Assembly (NCBI GenBank): GCA_021204375.1 | Contig: JAJPZL010000097.1 | Coordinates: forward strand, 1 to 7,211 | DNA from: Bacteroides sp. | GTDB lineage: Bacteria; Bacteroidota; Bacteroidia; Bacteroidales; Bacteroidaceae | Direction: 5' to 3' | Length of the DNA: 7,211 nucleotides | Part shown: piece after piece, positions 5,618-7,211 of the stretch | Layout: every line of letters begins with the position of its first letter | Position numbering within the stretch: the stretch's first letter is position 1 | Notes under the pieces: generated by a model | What the model was told of the DNA's origin: nothing | Database searches by the model: none | The model's input: the letters and a program-made list of their open reading frames with translations, nothing else | Translations under genes and position numbers: made by a program

Positions 5618-6865
5618 ATGAAAGAAGAAAGTTTTAGCACTAAAATAAAAGAGGGGATTAACAGCCTCTTCTATATATGGAAACGGGAATTCCAGACTAC
5701 CTTCCGGGATCAGGGGGTACTTATTTTCTTTATTGTGGTCCCGTTGGCTTATCCGTTACTGTATGGCTTTATCTATACCAACGAAGTGGCCAGGGAGGTT
5801 CCGGTGGCAGTAGTCGATCACTCCCACTCTGCCTTAAGCCGGGAGTATCTGCGTAAAATCGATGCGACTCCGGATGTACGGATTGTCTCTTATTGTGCGG
5901 ATATGGAGGAGGCTAAGCTGCTGATGAAGGAGCGTAAAGTATACGGTATTGTGTATGTACCGGCGGAGTTTAACCAGGATATTGCCAGGGGACAACAAGC
6001 CACGGTAAGTATTTACTGCGATATGAGTGGACTGCTTTATTATAAAAATATTTTGCTGGCTAACACGGATGTTTCGCTGAGTATGAACCGGGATATAAAA
6101 GCCACTCTGGCGGGAGCGTATACGGAACGCGAAGAGGAGATCGCAGCTATGCCGGTAGAGTATGAAAATGTAGCTCTGTTCAATCCGACGAATGGTTTCG
6201 CTGCTTTCCTGATACCGGCAGTACTGACCCTACTGATCCAGCAAACCCTTTTGCTGGGTATTGGTTTATCGGTGGGTACGGCCCAGGAAAAGAATAAGTT
6301 CCATGATCTGGTACCCATGAACCGCCATTACCAGAGTACACTCCGTATTGTACTGGGAAAAGGACTCTGTTACTGCATGGTATATTCTGTGGTTGCGGTC
6401 TATGTACTTTGCATTGTTCCTGCACTTTTTAAACTGAACCAGATAGGACATCCGGGAAACTTACTTTTGTTCATGCTTCCCTACCTGGCTTCCTGTATCT
6501 TTTTTGCGATGACAGCTTCGATCGCTATCCGCAACCGGGAGACCTGTATGCCGATCTTTGTCTTTACTTCGATCCCGTTGCTCTTTATTTCGGGAATATC
6601 ATGGCCGGGAGCAGCTATTCCCGATTTCTGGAGATATTTTTCTTACCTGTTCCCCTCTACTTTCGGGATCAATGGATTTGTGAAGATCAATAATATGGGA
6701 GCTACCCTGAGTGAGATTGGCTGGGAGTACCAGGCCCTCTGGATACAGGCAGGGGTATATTTCCTGACCACCTGCATAGTGTATCGGTGGCAGATCCTGC
6801 AGAGTAGAAAGCATGTGATCGAGGAGTATCGGAGGTTAAAGGAGAAGAGGGCAGTAAGAAACTAA
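5618..6865 (+). CDS. ABC-2 type exporter permease (second)
   Basis: A 415-residue inner-membrane permease paralogous to the preceding one, YbhR-like in position. Seen: an amphipathic start (to about 30), membrane segment 1 (33-53), and an extracytoplasmic domain (about 54-190). That domain contains VPVAVVDHSHSALSR and KVYGIVYVPAEF, which align with LPVGAVDMDNSSTSR and EIYGFFYIPEGM of its neighbour. Further segments lie at about 192-220, 244-270, 281-303, 308-328 and 373-390. SGISWP (325-330) and LFPSTFG (344-350) match the family pattern. The loop after segment 2 reads GTAQEKNKFHDLVPMNRHY, where the usual coupling-helix motif is not preserved. The C-terminus is a basic tail (EEYRRLKEKRAVRN). 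No nucleotide-binding motifs are present. Last gene of the operon; a palindromic repeat follows within 30 bases. Probably pairs with the first permease as a heterodimer. Confidence 0.9.
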   Translation: MKEESFSTKIKEGINSLFYIWKREFQTTFRDQGVLIFFIVVPLAYPLLYGFIYTNEVAREVPVAVVDHSHSALSREYLRKIDATPDVRIVSYCADMEEAKLLMKERKVYGIVYVPAEFNQDIARGQQATVSIYCDMSGLLYYKNILLANTDVSLSMNRDIKATLAGAYTEREEEIAAMPVEYENVALFNPTNGFAAFLIPAVLTLLIQQTLLLGIGLSVGTAQEKNKFHDLVPMNRHYQSTLRIVLGKGLCYCMVYSVVAVYVLCIVPALFKLNQIGHPGNLLLFMLPYLASCIFFAMTASIAIRNRETCMPIFVFTSIPLLFISGISWPGAAIPDFWRYFSYLFPSTFGINGFVKINNMGATLSEIGWEYQALWIQAGVYFLTTCIVYRWQILQSRKHVIEEYRRLKEKRAVRN

Positions 6866-6873
6866 AGTTATTT

Positions 6874-6970
6874 TCTACTTTTTAGATAGTAGAGACACAT
6901 ATTTGCGTCTCATCCACGTATTTCTGTTTTTCCGTTAGTACGCAGAAAAGGAGACGCAAATATGCGTCTT
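6874..6970. repeat. Paired GAGACGC palindromes, possible transcript end
   Basis: Nine bases after the operon's stop codon a hairpin TCTACT/AGTAGA can form (6874-6879 with 6888-6893). The palindrome GAGACACA-TATT-TGCGTCTC (6892-6911, one mismatch) follows, and a sister palindrome AGACGCA-AATA-TGCGTCT lies at 6952-6969. Segments 6893-6911 and 6951-6969 are also inverse copies of each other (18 of 19), so one long stem with a 39-base loop is possible. Inside that loop TTTCTG (6921-6926) pairs with CAGAAA (6943-6948). The U-tracts are short (CTTTA after the second palindrome on the plus strand, CCTTTT on the minus strand), so it is at best a weak intrinsic terminator. It may be an interspersed repeat that also protects the mRNA end. 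Confidence 0.5.
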
Positions 6971-7155
6971 TACATCGCCTATATTATTCATAATGCAAAA
7001 ATCCGCGAGTGTAACAGAGAGTTGACATACAAAACCGGACCATCCCGGAGGAGCGTTAAGCGGAAGAAGTTAGAGAATGTCCCAAAAAGAAACATCCCTA
7101 TACAAAGAAGTAAATTCTACAGTTTTTCCTTAATTTAAGAGAAAGAAAAAGAGGG
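6971..7155. other. Intergenic stretch, no feature recognised
   Basis: No gene, RNA or strong repeat is visible here. The only symmetry is short: CTTAA-T-TTAAG-like bases at 7129-7139 and a CCGG...CCGG pair near 7040. TTGACA at 7022-7027 is not considered a promoter in this phylum. Confidence 0.4.
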
Positions 7156-7190
7156 TGTAACGGGTAAAACCGTTACATTTCCTATCTTTG
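7156..7190 (+). promoter_or_regulatory. Promoter with operator-like dyad for a downstream gene
   Basis: TATCTTTG at 7183-7190 is a perfect -7 box. TGTAACGG (7156-7163) and its exact reverse complement CCGTTACA (7170-7177) form a dyad with a 6-base centre, covering the place where the -33 box would be and ending 5 bases before the -7 box. No TTTG lies at the proper distance upstream, so the promoter probably depends on an activator, or the dyad is a repressor site. Transcription would begin near 7195 and run out of the window. Confidence 0.5.
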
Positions 7191-7211
7191 CAGGCTGAAA
7201 CAGTATTGTAA

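Noticed and set aside
7022..7027. TTGACA as an E. coli-type -35 box
   Set aside because: Bacteroidota use the TTTG/TAnnTTTG promoter type, and no suitable -10 or gene follows.

Overview
The window looks like a chromosomal segment from a gut-type Bacteroidota, most likely order Bacteroidales (Bacteroides or Parabacteroides-like). The main reason is the promoter signature: TAnnTTTG -7 boxes with an upstream TTTG occur before the first gene and before the operon, and a third -7 box lies at the right edge. Protein style agrees, for example the 'LKAQ' signal-peptide end of the outer-membrane factor. The species cannot be fixed from sequence alone.

Layout. Bases 1-97 hold a promoter and leader for a 291-residue protein of unknown function (98-973): one N-terminal membrane segment, a long coiled coil and a C-terminal beta-rich domain. 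Next comes a 954-base gene-free stretch (974-1927) packed with repeats. One is a 168-bp element bounded by 19-bp perfect inverted repeats (986-1153), with a decayed palindromic core. The other is a ~541-bp MITE-like element (1171-1711) with ~122-bp imperfect terminal inverted repeats. Each arm carries four copies of the 9-mer GTGCGTTAA/TTAACGCAC in mirrored order and at identical spacing. The middle of that element is a GC-richer block of direct repeats and two nested perfect inverted repeats. To its right is a well-formed Bacteroidota promoter (1774-1805) with two dyads that could be operators.

That promoter reads into a tight four-gene operon (1928-6865): a TolC-family outer-membrane factor, an HlyD/EmrA/YbhG-type periplasmic adaptor, and two homologous but distinct ABC-2 type permeases, with gaps of 42, 3 and 12 bases. 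Together they can form a tripartite exporter spanning both membranes. No ATP-binding subunit is encoded in the window, although the comparable YbhG-YbhF-YbhS-YbhR arrangement of enterobacteria places an ATPase between adaptor and permeases. The ATPase must be supplied from elsewhere, or these permeases work in an unusual way. The substrate is unknown.

After the operon (6866-7211, no gene seen) there are a 6-bp hairpin and a pair of related GAGACGC palindromes that together form a 19-bp inverted repeat, probably a repeat serving as the operon's 3' end. The last 60 bases hold an 8-bp-arm dyad directly upstream of a perfect -7 box, so a separately regulated transcription unit begins near the right edge.
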